NCBI GenBank assembly: GCA_963744915.1
Contig: CAVUUY010000002.1
Span: forward strand, 1 to 64,000
Length of the DNA: 64,000 nucleotides
From: DATAFF01 sp963744915
GTDB lineage: Bacteria; Pseudomonadota; Alphaproteobacteria; Rhizobiales; Aestuariivirgaceae
Reading direction: 5' to 3'
The notes below the pieces were generated by a model that saw nothing but the letters and a program-made list of their open reading frames with translations, did no database searches and was not told the DNA's origin. Shown in pieces: positions 53,978 through 62,750 of this stretch (position 1 is the first letter of the stretch; each line of letters starts with the position of its first letter). The translations under genes and the position numbers were made by a program.

Positions 53978-55108
53978 TCAGACCTTCTTGCGCCAGGCCT
54001 TGACCTCGAGGCCGCCAATGCCGAACCGGCTGGCCAGGACGTCGAGAACGGCGGCGAGCGGCGTGCCGGTCGCTTCCAGCAGCACCAGCAGGTGATAGGT
54101 CAGATCGGCGGCCTCCTCGGCGATGCGAGCCCGGTCGCCGGCCATGGCGGAGAGAGCCGTCTCGACCGCCTCCTCGCCGACCTTCTTGGCGCATTTCTCG
54201 ATGCCTTCGGCGAAGAGCTTGGCGGTGTAGGATTCCTCCGGCGAGGCGGTGCGGCGGTCGCGGATGATGCAGGCGAGCTGCTCGAGCACCGCCAGCCGCC
54301 CCGGATCCAGGCCCGCGTCCCGATGCGACTCGACCGCGCGGCGGACCGGAATGCCGGCCGCTGCCAGGCGGGCCTTGGCTTCGGCGATGGTGTGGGTGCC
54401 GAAATGGAAGATCGAGGCGGCGAGCACGGCCGAGGCATGACCGTCGCGCACGCCGGCGACCAGATGGTCGAGGCTGCCGACGCCGCCGCTGGCGATCACC
54501 GGGATGCCGACGGCGTCGGCAACGGTGCGGACGAGCTCGATGTCGAAGCCCTGGCCGGTGCCGTCGCGGTCGATCGAGGTCAACAGGATCTCGCCGGCAC
54601 CAAGAGCTGCCACCTTTGTCGCAAATTCCACGGCGTCGAGCCCGGTCGGGCGGCGCCCGCCATGGGTCAAGAGCTCGAAGCGCGGCGTCGCGCCGGCAGC
54701 GACCGGCACCCGCTTGGCATCGATGGCGACGACGATGCACTGGGCGCCGAATTTGCGGGCGGCGTCGGCGACCAGCTGCGGGTCGTTGATGGCGGCGGTG
54801 TTGATCGACACCTTGTCGGCGCCGGCCAGCAGCAGGGCGCGGATGTCGGCGAGGCTGCGCACCCCTCCCCCGACGGTGAGCGGCATGAAGCACTGGTCGG
54901 CGGTGCGGCGGACCACATCGAGCAGAATGCCGCGATCCTCGTGGCTCGCGGTGATGTCGAGGAAGCACAGCTCGTCGGCACCGGCGGCGTCATAGGCCTT
55001 GGCAATCTCCACCGGGTCGCCGGCGTCCTTGAGATCGACGAAGCGGACACCCTTGACGACGCGGCCGTCCTTGACATCGAGGCAGGGAATGACGCGCACC
55101 TTAAGCAT
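53978..55108 (-). CDS. hisF: HisF-HisE fusion: imidazole glycerol phosphate synthase cyclase plus phosphoribosyl-ATP pyrophosphatase
   Basis: One 376-residue frame contains a whole HisF barrel (residues 1 to about 255; catalytic Asp in PCLDVKDGR and Asp in SIDRDGTGQG, phosphate loops intact) followed by a whole HisE pyrophosphatase (about 268-376; RRTASPEESYTAKL, KCAKKVGEEAVET, EAADLTYHLLVLL). The joint is a short linker near residues 255-268 with no stop and no ATG between the parts. Normally hisE is a separate gene after hisF or is fused to hisI. HisF works with HisH, and HisE acts earlier in the pathway. A GTG near residue 270 could start HisE alone. Start ATG 55108 overlaps hisA by eight bases. 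Confidence 0.88.
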   Translation of the reverse strand: MLKVRVIPCLDVKDGRVVKGVRFVDLKDAGDPVEIAKAYDAAGADELCFLDITASHEDRGILLDVVRRTADQCFMPLTVGGGVRSLADIRALLLAGADKVSINTAAINDPQLVADAARKFGAQCIVVAIDAKRVPVAAGATPRFELLTHGGRRPTGLDAVEFATKVAALGAGEILLTSIDRDGTGQGFDIELVRTVADAVGIPVIASGGVGSLDHLVAGVRDGHASAVLAASIFHFGTHTIAEAKARLAAAGIPVRRAVESHRDAGLDPGRLAVLEQLACIIRDRRTASPEESYTAKLFAEGIEKCAKKVGEEAVETALSAMAGDRARIAEEAADLTYHLLVLLEATGTPLAAVLDVLASRFGIGGLEVKAWRKKV

Positions 55109-55847
55109 TGCCGCGCCTCTCTCCCGACCGCAGAATGGCGAGCGCCGCTGCCGGATCGATGCGCCCTTCATAAAGGGCGCGGCCGCAGATCGCACCTTCG
55201 AGGATGGCGCAATCCGGCTCGGCGAGCCGCTCGATGTCGGCGAGCGAAGCCAGGCCGCCGCTGGCGATCACCGGCACCGATGTCGAACGGGCCATCGCCA
55301 GCGTGGCGTCGATGTTGAGCCCCTCAAGCACGCCGTCGCGGGCAATGTCGGTGTGGATGATGGCCGCCACCCCGAGATCGGACTGGCGCCTGGCAAGCTC
55401 GACGGCAGAGATGGCAAGCGACCGCGCCCAGCCCTCGACGGCGACGGTGCCGTCGCGCAAATCGATGCCGACCGCGACGCGGCCGGGAAAGGCCCGGCAG
55501 GCGTCGCGCACGAGATCGGGATCGCGCGAGGCGGCGGTGCCGAGGATGACGCGGGTGACGCCGGATTCGAGCCAGCTTGCAAGCGTCGCCAGATCGCGGA
55601 TGCCGCCACCGAGCTGGACCGGGATGGCGACCGCCGAAAGGATCGCCGCAACCGCCTCGCCATTCACCGGACGGCCAGCCACGGCACCGTCGAGATCGAC
55701 GACATGAAGATAGGTGAAGCCGTGATCCGCGAAAGCCTTGGCCTGGGCGGCCGGGCTTTGCGGGTAGACGGTCGCGGCCGCCATGTCGCCGCGGCGCAGA
55801 CGAACACAGCGGCCATCCTTGAGGTCTATGGCAGGAAACAGGATCAT
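55101..55847 (-). CDS. hisA: ProFAR isomerase
   Basis: This 248-residue barrel isomerises ProFAR in histidine synthesis. The N-terminal ILFPAIDLKDGRCVRL carries the first catalytic Asp, and HTDIARDGVLEG the second. Phosphate-binding glycines are in VQLGGGIRD and VIASGGLAS. It overlaps hisH by four bases and hisF by eight. Confidence 0.95.
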   Translation of the reverse strand: MILFPAIDLKDGRCVRLRRGDMAAATVYPQSPAAQAKAFADHGFTYLHVVDLDGAVAGRPVNGEAVAAILSAVAIPVQLGGGIRDLATLASWLESGVTRVILGTAASRDPDLVRDACRAFPGRVAVGIDLRDGTVAVEGWARSLAISAVELARRQSDLGVAAIIHTDIARDGVLEGLNIDATLAMARSTSVPVIASGGLASLADIERLAEPDCAILEGAICGRALYEGRIDPAAALAILRSGERRGNA

Positions 55848-56494
55848 GGCCGCCAATCGAGGAAGTTCGCCAGAAGGCCAAGCCCGAAGGCCTGGCTCTT
55901 CTCGGGGTGGAACTGGGTTCCCGCCATGTTGTCGCATGCCACCATGGCGGTGAAGGCGCCGCCGTGGTCGGTGGTCACAAGCGCATCGCCGGGATTGTCG
56001 GGAACGAGGCAATAGGAATGCACGAAATAGGCATGCTGGCCGCCGCCTTCGATGTCGAGGCCGGCGATCAGCGGATGCGGCCGCGCCGCCCGGAGCGCGT
56101 TCCAACCGACATGGGGGATCTTGAGCATCGGATCGGCGGGCTCGAGGCGGCGGACCTCGCCGGCAATCCAGCCGAAGCCCGGCGTCATCCCGTGCTCGCG
56201 GCCGCTGGTCGCCATCAGCTGCATGCCGACGCAGATGCCGAGAAAGGGCTTGCCATCGCGGCGCACGGCGGTGTCGAGCGCTTCCATCATGCCGTCGATG
56301 GCGGCGATCCCGTCGCGGCAGTCGCGAAAGGCGCCGACGCCGGGGAGGACGATGCGCTCGGCGCGCCGCACCGCCTCGGGATCGGCGGTGACCAGGATCG
56401 GCTGCGGGTCGGCGAGGGTGGCCGCGGCCCGTTGGAGCGCCTTCGATGCCGAGCGCAGATTGCCCGAGCCGTAGTCGACGATGGCCACGGTCAT
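55844..56494 (-). CDS. hisH: Imidazole glycerol phosphate synthase glutaminase subunit
   Basis: This 216-residue class I glutaminase supplies ammonia to HisF. The nucleophile Cys lies in LGICVGMQLM, and the His and Glu in GTQFHPEKSQ. The N-terminus is TVAIVDYGSGNLRS. It overlaps hisA and the DUF2628 gene by four bases each. Confidence 0.95.
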   Translation of the reverse strand: MTVAIVDYGSGNLRSASKALQRAAATLADPQPILVTADPEAVRRAERIVLPGVGAFRDCRDGIAAIDGMMEALDTAVRRDGKPFLGICVGMQLMATSGREHGMTPGFGWIAGEVRRLEPADPMLKIPHVGWNALRAARPHPLIAGLDIEGGGQHAYFVHSYCLVPDNPGDALVTTDHGGAFTAMVACDNMAGTQFHPEKSQAFGLGLLANFLDWRP

Positions 56495-56904
56495 GGCAGG
56501 GCCCCGGCGGGCGGGCGCCGCAGCGCGGTTTCGAAAAAGCGCATTTCGGCGGCCCGCGGCGTCTCGGCGGCAACCTCGCCGATTTCCTCATAACCGCGGC
56601 GCGCCAGCGTCCAACGGAGCAGGTTGTTGCCCTCGAAGCCGAAGATCAGGGCGATGAGGAAGGACAGGATGGTCGTGGCCTGGTCCGACAGCTGACCGAG
56701 CTCCGACAGCGCGCCGAGGCCGATGAAGAGCGCCAAATAGAACACCAGCACGATCCACATGCGGTGCCAGAGGAGCCAGGGCAGCGCGATCAGGAAGGCC
56801 GGCCAGGAGAAGCCTTCCTTCACCAGGACGGTGCGATCGGCTCCCTTCGGCGTCGTTGCCGGATTCCAAGGCTCGGCATGAACCGAATAGAATTTCAGAC
56901 CCAT
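56491..56904 (-). CDS. DUF2628 membrane protein
   Basis: This 137-residue protein has two or three hydrophobic segments (FSWPAFLIALPWLLWHRMWI, VLVFYLALFIGL, ILSFLIALIFGFEGNNLLRW). The WPAFL...LLW(H/R)RMW pattern is typical of DUF2628. The gene is regularly found between hisB and hisH in Hyphomicrobiales, and its function is unknown. It sits four bases after hisB and overlaps hisH. Confidence 0.9.
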   Translation of the reverse strand: MGLKFYSVHAEPWNPATTPKGADRTVLVKEGFSWPAFLIALPWLLWHRMWIVLVFYLALFIGLGALSELGQLSDQATTILSFLIALIFGFEGNNLLRWTLARRGYEEIGEVAAETPRAAEMRFFETALRRPPAGALP

Positions 56905-56908
56905 GGCC

Positions 56909-57502
56909 CTACCCCGTCAATGTGCCCTTGGTGGAAGGAATGGCGGCAGGCCGCCGCGGATCGATCTCGACCGCCATGCGCAGCGCCCGCGCCAGCGCCT
57001 TGAAACAGGTTTCCGCAATATGGTGGTTGTTCGATCCATACAGCGTTTCGACGTGCAGCGTCATGCCGCTGTTCATGGCGAGCGCCTGGAAGAACTCGCG
57101 GATGAGCTCGGTCTCCATCTCGCCGATCAGCGGCCGCGAAAAGGCAACTTTCCAGACGAGATAGCCGCGGCCGGAGAGATCGAGGGCGCAACGCGTCAGG
57201 GCTTCGTCCATCGGCAGGTCGCACTGGCCGTAGCGGAAGATGCCGACCCGGTCGCCGAGCGCGGCCGACAGGGCCTGGCCCAGGGCAATGCCGGTGTCCT
57301 CGACGGTGTGGTGCATGTCGATATGGAGGTCGCCCTTGGCCTTGAGGACAAGATCGACCAGGGAATGGCGGGACAGCTGCTCGAGCATGTGGTCAAAGAA
57401 GCCGATCCCGGTGGAAATATCGTGAACGCCACGCCCCTCGAGCAGCAGCTCGACGGTGATCTCGGTCTCCTTGGTGCGCCGCTCGACCCGGCCGTTGCGC
57501 AT
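56909..57502 (-). CDS. hisB: Imidazoleglycerol-phosphate dehydratase
   Basis: This 197-residue monofunctional enzyme dehydrates imidazoleglycerol phosphate. The metal-binding motifs are HHTVEDTGIALG and the later NNHHIAETCFKA, with DHMLEQLSRH near the start. It is the first gene of the leftward his operon and divergent from hslV. Confidence 0.95.
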   Translation of the reverse strand: MRNGRVERRTKETEITVELLLEGRGVHDISTGIGFFDHMLEQLSRHSLVDLVLKAKGDLHIDMHHTVEDTGIALGQALSAALGDRVGIFRYGQCDLPMDEALTRCALDLSGRGYLVWKVAFSRPLIGEMETELIREFFQALAMNSGMTLHVETLYGSNNHHIAETCFKALARALRMAVEIDPRRPAAIPSTKGTLTG

Positions 57503-57572
57503 GGTGACTACAGCTCCTTCCCGGCAATCCGGCGCCCTTTTAGCAGGCGGCCGGGGCAGTGGCCACTCTCCC

Positions 57573-57599
57573 CTTGCCGCATCGCGACTTGTGCTTAAA
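57573..57599 (+). promoter_or_regulatory. Possible heat-shock (RpoH) promoter of hslVU
   Basis: CTTGCC (57573-57578) is followed, 17 bases after its CTTG core, by CTTAAA (57594-57599), close to the alphaproteobacterial sigma-32 pattern, 43 bases before hslV. HslVU is heat-inducible in many bacteria, which supports the reading. The -10 match is modest. Confidence 0.4.
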
Positions 57600-57642
57600 G
57601 CTCGGGGCGCCTAAATCAGCCTCGTTCGCGGCGGAGGCATGA

Positions 57643-58209
57643 ATGAGCTCGAATGCGGCGGCGCCGGCCTGGCATGGAACCACGATATTGTCGGTCCGCA
57701 AGGGCGCAAAGGTGGTGGTGGCCGGCGACGGCCAGGTCAGTGTCGGAAATACGATCATCAAGGCCAATGCCCGGAAGGTCAGGCCGCTGGCCTCGGGGCA
57801 GGTAATTGCCGGATTTGCCGGCGCCACGGCCGACGCGCTGACCCTGTTCGAGCGGCTGGAGGGCAAGCTCGAGCAGCATCCGATGCAGCTCACCCGGGCC
57901 TGCGTCGAGCTGGCCAAGGACTGGCGGACGGATCGCTATCTGCGGCGGCTCGAGGCAATGATGATCGTGGTCGACCGGCAGGTCAGCCTGGTGCTCACCG
58001 GCACCGGCGACGTGCTCGAGCCGGAGAGCGGCATCGTGGCGATCGGGTCGGGCGGCAATTATGCCCTGGCGGCGGCCCGGGCGCTCGCCGACAGCATCTA
58101 TGATGCGGAGGCGATCGCGCGCCGGGCGATGGCGATTGCCGCCGAGATCTGCGTCTTCACCAACGACAAGCTGGTGGTCGAAAGCCTCGCAACCGGAAAA
58201 CCCGAATGA
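57643..58209 (+). CDS. hslV: HslV peptidase subunit of the HslUV protease
   Basis: This is a 188-residue N-terminal-nucleophile peptidase that forms a double hexamer and degrades proteins unfolded by HslU. Processing before Thr13 (HGTTIL) would expose the nucleophile. The family signature GDGQVSVGNTIIKANARKVR and the C-terminal ICVFTNDKLVVE are present. It overlaps hslU by four bases. Confidence 0.95.
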   Translation: MSSNAAAPAWHGTTILSVRKGAKVVVAGDGQVSVGNTIIKANARKVRPLASGQVIAGFAGATADALTLFERLEGKLEQHPMQLTRACVELAKDWRTDRYLRRLEAMMIVVDRQVSLVLTGTGDVLEPESGIVAIGSGGNYALAAARALADSIYDAEAIARRAMAIAAEICVFTNDKLVVESLATGKPE

Positions 58210-59510
58210 CCGACTTCTCGCCGCGTGAAATCGTCTCGGAGCTCGATCGCCACATTGTCGGGCAGCGCGAGGCCAAGCGCGCCGTCGCCATTGCGCTGCG
58301 CAACCGGTGGCGGCGCCAGCAGCTGGAGCCGGGCTTGCGCGAAGAGGTGATGCCGAAAAACATCCTGATGATCGGCCCGACCGGCGTCGGCAAGACCGAA
58401 ATCGCGCGGCGGCTGGCGCGGCTGGCGAACGCTCCCTTCATCAAGGTCGAGGCGACCAAATTCACCGAGGTCGGCTATGTCGGGCGCGATGTCGAGCAGA
58501 TGATTCGCGACCTGCTCGAGGCCGGGATCGCCATCGTCAGGGCGGCGCGGCGCAAGGACGTCGAGGCGGAAGCCCATCTCAATGCGGAGCGGCGGGTGCT
58601 CGATGCGCTGGTCGGGTCGGGGGCATCGCCGGCCACCCGCGAGGCGTTTCAGCGCAAGCTCAGGGCGGGCGAGCTCGACAGCAAGGAGATCGAGGTGCAG
58701 GTCGCCGATAGCGGCGGCCTTCCGGCCTTCGACATTCCGGGCCTGCCCGGCGGGTCGGTCGGGATGATCAATCTTTCCGACATGCTGAGCAAAACCTTCG
58801 GCCAGCGCACCAAGACGCGGCGCATGTCGGTCAAGGCGAGCCACGAGGTGCTGCTGCAGGAGGAGAGCGACAAGCTGCTCGACAATGACCAGATCGTGCA
58901 GGAGGCGATCGATTCGGTGGAGAACAGCGGCATCGTCTTCCTCGACGAGATCGACAAGATCAGCGCCCGATCGGAACGCCATGGCGCCGATGTCAGCCGC
59001 GAGGGGGTGCAGCGCGACCTCCTGCCGCTGATCGAGGGCACGACGGTCAGCACCAAGCATGGGCCGGTCAAAACCGACCACATCCTGTTCATCGCCTCGG
59101 GCGCCTTCCACATCGCCAAGCCGTCGGACCTCCTGCCGGAGCTGCAGGGGCGGCTGCCGATCCGGGTCGAGCTCAAGGCGCTGACCATGGATGATTTCCG
59201 GCGCATCCTCAGCGAGCCCGAGGCCAATCTGGTGCGGCAATATACGGCGCTGATGGCGACCGAGGGGGTGAGCCTCGAATTCGCCGAGGACGGGATCGAC
59301 GCCATCGCCAGGATCGCCGCCGAGCTCAATCAGAGCATCGAGAATATCGGGGCGCGGCGGCTGCAGACGGTGATGGAACGGGTGCTCGACGAGGTCAGCT
59401 TCACCGCCACCGACCGCTCGGGCCAGCGGGTGGTGGTCGACCGGGCGTTCGTCGAGGCGCATATCGGCGAGCTTGCCCGCAACACGGACCTGTCGAAGTT
59501 CATCCTCTAG
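58206..59510 (+). CDS. hslU: HslU ATPase subunit of the HslUV protease
   Basis: This is a 434-residue AAA+ unfoldase with Walker A GPTGVGKTE near residue 60, the pore GYVGRD, Walker B IVFLDEIDKI near residue 247, the sensor FIASGAFH, and the C-terminal SKFIL that docks in HslV. The intermediate domain spans about 105-235. Its stop overlaps the convergent smr gene by four bases. Confidence 0.95.
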   Translation: MTDFSPREIVSELDRHIVGQREAKRAVAIALRNRWRRQQLEPGLREEVMPKNILMIGPTGVGKTEIARRLARLANAPFIKVEATKFTEVGYVGRDVEQMIRDLLEAGIAIVRAARRKDVEAEAHLNAERRVLDALVGSGASPATREAFQRKLRAGELDSKEIEVQVADSGGLPAFDIPGLPGGSVGMINLSDMLSKTFGQRTKTRRMSVKASHEVLLQEESDKLLDNDQIVQEAIDSVENSGIVFLDEIDKISARSERHGADVSREGVQRDLLPLIEGTTVSTKHGPVKTDHILFIASGAFHIAKPSDLLPELQGRLPIRVELKALTMDDFRRILSEPEANLVRQYTALMATEGVSLEFAEDGIDAIARIAAELNQSIENIGARRLQTVMERVLDEVSFTATDRSGQRVVVDRAFVEAHIGELARNTDLSKFIL

Positions 59511-60070
59511 GGTTTTCGCCGCAGTCGCAGGTACCAGGCGCCGCCGCCGCCATGGCGGGGATGCGCCGGCTGGTAGGCGACGACCAGGGCTTTGAGCTCC
59601 GGCTCCTCGAGCCATTGCGGCAACAGGCGGCGAAGGCGGCCTTCGCGCTCCGGGGCGTGCCAATGGGCTTCGCCATGGAGGGTGTGCCGGACATAGCTGC
59701 CGCTGCCCTTGCCGGTGATCACCAGGACGAGGCGCAAGCCCCTGCCCTGGGCGGTGCCGAGAAAGCCACGCAGCCTGACATAGGCGACCTCGGCGCTGTC
59801 GCCATGAAGATCGAGCCGGCCCTCGATCTCGGCCTTGCCGCGCAGCAGCCGCTGGCGGGTCCGGCGGTCGAGGCTGTTGGCCGCCGGCCCCGAGGCGGGC
59901 GGAGGCGCGTGCGGCCGCCGGGCTCGCGGCGGCGGCGCGTGGCGGTGCGGCTCGACCGGCGCGGGCGGCGACGGGGCGCTTGCCGGGACCGGCGGCAGCG
60001 CTTCGCCGCGGCGCAGCGGCGTTACCGTGGCGCGGATGGCATCCCACAATTCACGATCCTTGCGCCGCAT
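59507..60070 (-). CDS. Smr-domain protein
   Basis: This 187-residue protein has a low-complexity, proline-rich N-terminal half and a C-terminal Smr domain (LDLHGDSAEVAYVRLRGFLG; VITGKGSG). Smr domains are nicking or RNA-cleaving endonuclease folds, and this short stand-alone form is common beside mltA in this group. Its biological role is unsettled. It lies four bases downstream of mltA and is probably co-transcribed. Confidence 0.9.
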   Translation of the reverse strand: MRRKDRELWDAIRATVTPLRRGEALPPVPASAPSPPAPVEPHRHAPPPRARRPHAPPPASGPAANSLDRRTRQRLLRGKAEIEGRLDLHGDSAEVAYVRLRGFLGTAQGRGLRLVLVITGKGSGSYVRHTLHGEAHWHAPEREGRLRRLLPQWLEEPELKALVVAYQPAHPRHGGGGAWYLRLRRKP

Positions 60071-60074
60071 GCCG

Positions 60075-61271
60075 TCACGGTGCCTGCAATTTGAGCTTGG
60101 AGGCCAGTCGTTTCGGTAGCAGAACGATCATCCGGCCGGGGTTTTTCATATAGCCGGCAAGGATCGCGGCGGTCGCGTCGGCACCGAAGAAGACATCGCC
60201 TCGGGCAGCACCGCGAATGGCGGTGCCGGTGTCCTGGGCCACCATCAGCATGCGGAACGGCCGGTCGGGGGAGCCGGGCATGGTGACATGGGTATCGAGC
60301 CAGACCGGCGTGCCGAGCGCCCAGAAGGCGCGGTCGACCGCGAGCGAGCGCTGCGGCGTCAGCTGGACCTGCTGGGCGCCGGGCGGCCCGAGCGCCAAAT
60401 TCTCGAGCGAGGCCTCGCGAAAGAAGATGAAGGACTGGTTGCGGCGCAGCACCTCCGGCGCCTCGGCGGGGTGGCGGCTCAGCCAGTCGCGCAAGGCCTG
60501 CATCGACAGATTGTCGCGGGAGAGGGCGCCGCGCTCATGAAGCACCGCACCGATCGCGGTGTAGGGCAGCCCGCTCTTGGCGGCATAGGCGAGGCGGACG
60601 ACGGTGCCGTCATCCATCGTCACCCGGCCGGAACCCTGGATGTGGATGAAGAAGGCGTCGATCGGCAAATCGACAAAGAGCAGCTCGAGACCACGGCCGT
60701 CGAGGGCGCCGCCGTCGATCTCGGCGCGGCTGAAATAGGGGTGCGGCACGCCCGCGACATAGCGGCCGTAACGCAGGCCAAGTTTCGCCTCGGCCTTGGC
60801 GTCGAAGGCGACGAGATCGGCGGGCTTGCCATAGATCGGGACCTGATAGGGCCCGTGGCGGCGGCGGCTGCCGCGAGCGGCTGCTTCGTAATAGCCGGTG
60901 AACAGGCCCTGCGGCCGGGTGCCGTCGTCGACCCGGAAGGGTACGAACTCGGCCTCGACGAAACGGCGCATGGCATTGTCGTCAACGGCCTCGGGAAGGT
61001 CGGCGGCGGCGCTGCAGGCAGCCTGCCAGTCGGCGGGCGTGCCGGCAAAGCGCGGGGCACGGACGAAGCCACGGCCTGCCGACATCATTTCGGTGCAGGA
61101 ACGACGCAGCGCGGCGGCGGCGCCGGCGGCCGGATGGTGGCGCCAGCCCTCGATCATCGCGAAGGTGAGCGGCGCCAGGCGGACTTGCGGCGCGGCGGAG
61201 GCGGGCGGCGTCGTCATGAGAAGCAAGGCGGGGAGCAGCAGGCAGCGCCGCAGGACGCTGCCGGCCGTCAC
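60075..61271 (-). CDS. mltA: Membrane-bound lytic transglycosylase MltA-type
   Basis: This 398-residue peptidoglycan-cleaving enzyme is exported. It starts at GTG 61271 (overlapping the preceding stop) with a signal peptide (VTAGSVLRRCLLLPALLLMT, cleaved near ASA). The MltA domain (GLFTGYYEA, FFIHIQGSGRV) is followed by the 3D domain with catalytic Asp in AQDTGTAIRGAARGDVFFG. No lipobox cysteine is evident after the signal peptide, so it is probably soluble in the periplasm. Confidence 0.92.
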   Translation of the reverse strand: MTAGSVLRRCLLLPALLLMTTPPASAAPQVRLAPLTFAMIEGWRHHPAAGAAAALRRSCTEMMSAGRGFVRAPRFAGTPADWQAACSAAADLPEAVDDNAMRRFVEAEFVPFRVDDGTRPQGLFTGYYEAAARGSRRRHGPYQVPIYGKPADLVAFDAKAEAKLGLRYGRYVAGVPHPYFSRAEIDGGALDGRGLELLFVDLPIDAFFIHIQGSGRVTMDDGTVVRLAYAAKSGLPYTAIGAVLHERGALSRDNLSMQALRDWLSRHPAEAPEVLRRNQSFIFFREASLENLALGPPGAQQVQLTPQRSLAVDRAFWALGTPVWLDTHVTMPGSPDRPFRMLMVAQDTGTAIRGAARGDVFFGADATAAILAGYMKNPGRMIVLLPKRLASKLKLQAP

Positions 61272-61978
61272 GCAACGCCCTCGGTGGAAACAAGCCGCCA
61301 ATTGGGGTCGCGCGAGGCGACGTCGCGCTCGAAGGTCCAGACATCGGTGATCCGGCGCACCTTGGCGGCATCGCCGTCGATCACATCGCCGGCGCGGTTG
61401 CGGGTGGCGGCGATCAGGTCGGAAATGAAGCGAACCGTGACGCTCGCCTTCTTGCCGGCGAGCTCGGCTGCGACGATCTTGGAATTGTCGATGCCGACGA
61501 ATTTGCTCTCCAGCGTCTCGCCGTTGCGCTGGCGGGTGTCGATGGCGGCGGAGAAGCCGTCGAAGACCTCGCGCGACAAAAGCGGCTTCAGCGCCTTCTT
61601 GTCACCATCGGCAAAGGCCTGGACGATCATCTCGTAGGCGATGCGGGCACCTTCGAGGAACGACCGCGGCGAAAAGCCGGGATCGACGGCGGCGATCTTC
61701 TCGATGCCGCCGGCGAGCGGCGAGCCCGCCTCGGCATAGCCCTGCCAGACGGGGGTCGCCGCCTCGGCGGCGCTGTCAGCGTCGCCGCGGACCTCGCGGC
61801 CGGGAATGTGGATGACATTGTCGTCGCGCCTGGGGTCGGCCTGCTGCTCCTGGCGCTGGACCGGATCATAGCGGCGCTCATTGCCGGTGCGGGTTCCCAG
61901 CACGTTGCGCAGCTTGAACAGCAGGACGACGGCAATGCCGAGAATCAGGAGGTTCAAGGGATCGAAGGGTTGGCTCAT
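61268..61978 (-). CDS. Tim44/TimA-like membrane-anchored protein
   Basis: This 236-residue protein has one N-terminal membrane segment (LLILGIAVVLLFKLRNVLG), a linker, and a C-terminal Tim44-like domain (ARIAYEMIVQAFADGDKKAL, VTVRFISDLIAAT). Bacterial homologues are thought to relate to the mitochondrial import-motor subunit and act in membrane-protein handling. It is divergent from secB across a 235-base gap (61979-62213), which presumably holds both promoters. Confidence 0.9.
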   Translation of the reverse strand: MSQPFDPLNLLILGIAVVLLFKLRNVLGTRTGNERRYDPVQRQEQQADPRRDDNVIHIPGREVRGDADSAAEAATPVWQGYAEAGSPLAGGIEKIAAVDPGFSPRSFLEGARIAYEMIVQAFADGDKKALKPLLSREVFDGFSAAIDTRQRNGETLESKFVGIDNSKIVAAELAGKKASVTVRFISDLIAATRNRAGDVIDGDAAKVRRITDVWTFERDVASRDPNWRLVSTEGVA

Positions 61979-62213
61979 TTCGGTGGTCCTGCCTGCAGTT
62001 GCGCTACGTCACCTCCGTGTCCGGTTCTCCCAGGACGTGCAGGGGGAAGCAGCCGAACCCTCATGGCGCAGACATGTTCCCTTTTATATAGGAGCGAACC
62101 CCAAACTCCAAACTGATGATTGAGGTGGAGCGCTTGCGATCACCGGTCAGCCGTGTTAGCCACCTTGCGGCCCGGCTTGAGGGCCCTCGGGACTCGAGGA
62201 AAGGCGGATCGAG

Positions 62214-62750
62214 ATGGCCCAGGACAACAAAACCAAGGCTAATCCGGAGTCGAACGGGTCCAACGCGGCGGTCACTGCCACGACGTTGCCCGACGCTTCG
62301 ACGGCCGGGCCGCAAACGCAGCCGTCAATGAAGGTTCTCGGCCAGTATCTGAAGGATCTTTCCTTCGAAAATCCCAACGCTCCGGCCTCGATGACGGTCC
62401 AGGCCCAGCCGGAGATCAATATTTCGGTCAATGTCAATGCCAAGCCGCTCGGCCAGGCGGGCAGCGACTACGAGGTCGAGCTGCATCTCGATGCCAAGGC
62501 GTCGCATCAAGGGAAGGTGATCTTCGCCGCCGACCTGCTCTATGCCGGGGTGTTCCGGCTCGAGAACATACCCCAGGACGCGCTGCACCCGATCGTGCTC
62601 ATCGAATGCCCGCGGATGCTGTTTCCGTTTGCCCGCCAGATCCTGGCGGACGCCACCCGCAGCGGCGGCTTTCCGCCGCTGATGCTCGACCCGATCGATT
62701 TTGGCGGCATGTATCAAAAGCGCTTGGCGGAAGGCAAGGTCTCAGCCTGA
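62214..62750 (+). CDS. secB: SecB protein-export chaperone
   Basis: This 178-residue tetrameric chaperone keeps exported proteins unfolded and hands them to SecA. It has a disordered N-terminal tail of about 40 residues, the conserved VLGQYLKDLSFENPN, and a C-terminal PPLMLDPIDFGGMYQKR. Its end overlaps dnaQ by nine bases, tail to tail. Confidence 0.95.
   Translation: MAQDNKTKANPESNGSNAAVTATTLPDASTAGPQTQPSMKVLGQYLKDLSFENPNAPASMTVQAQPEINISVNVNAKPLGQAGSDYEVELHLDAKASHQGKVIFAADLLYAGVFRLENIPQDALHPIVLIECPRMLFPFARQILADATRSGGFPPLMLDPIDFGGMYQKRLAEGKVSA

Noticed and set aside
53973..54968. Upstream extension of the coaA frame
   Set aside because: The open frame continues only because of high GC. The extra part is the wrong frame of hisF/E, and coaA has a family-like ATG at 53972.
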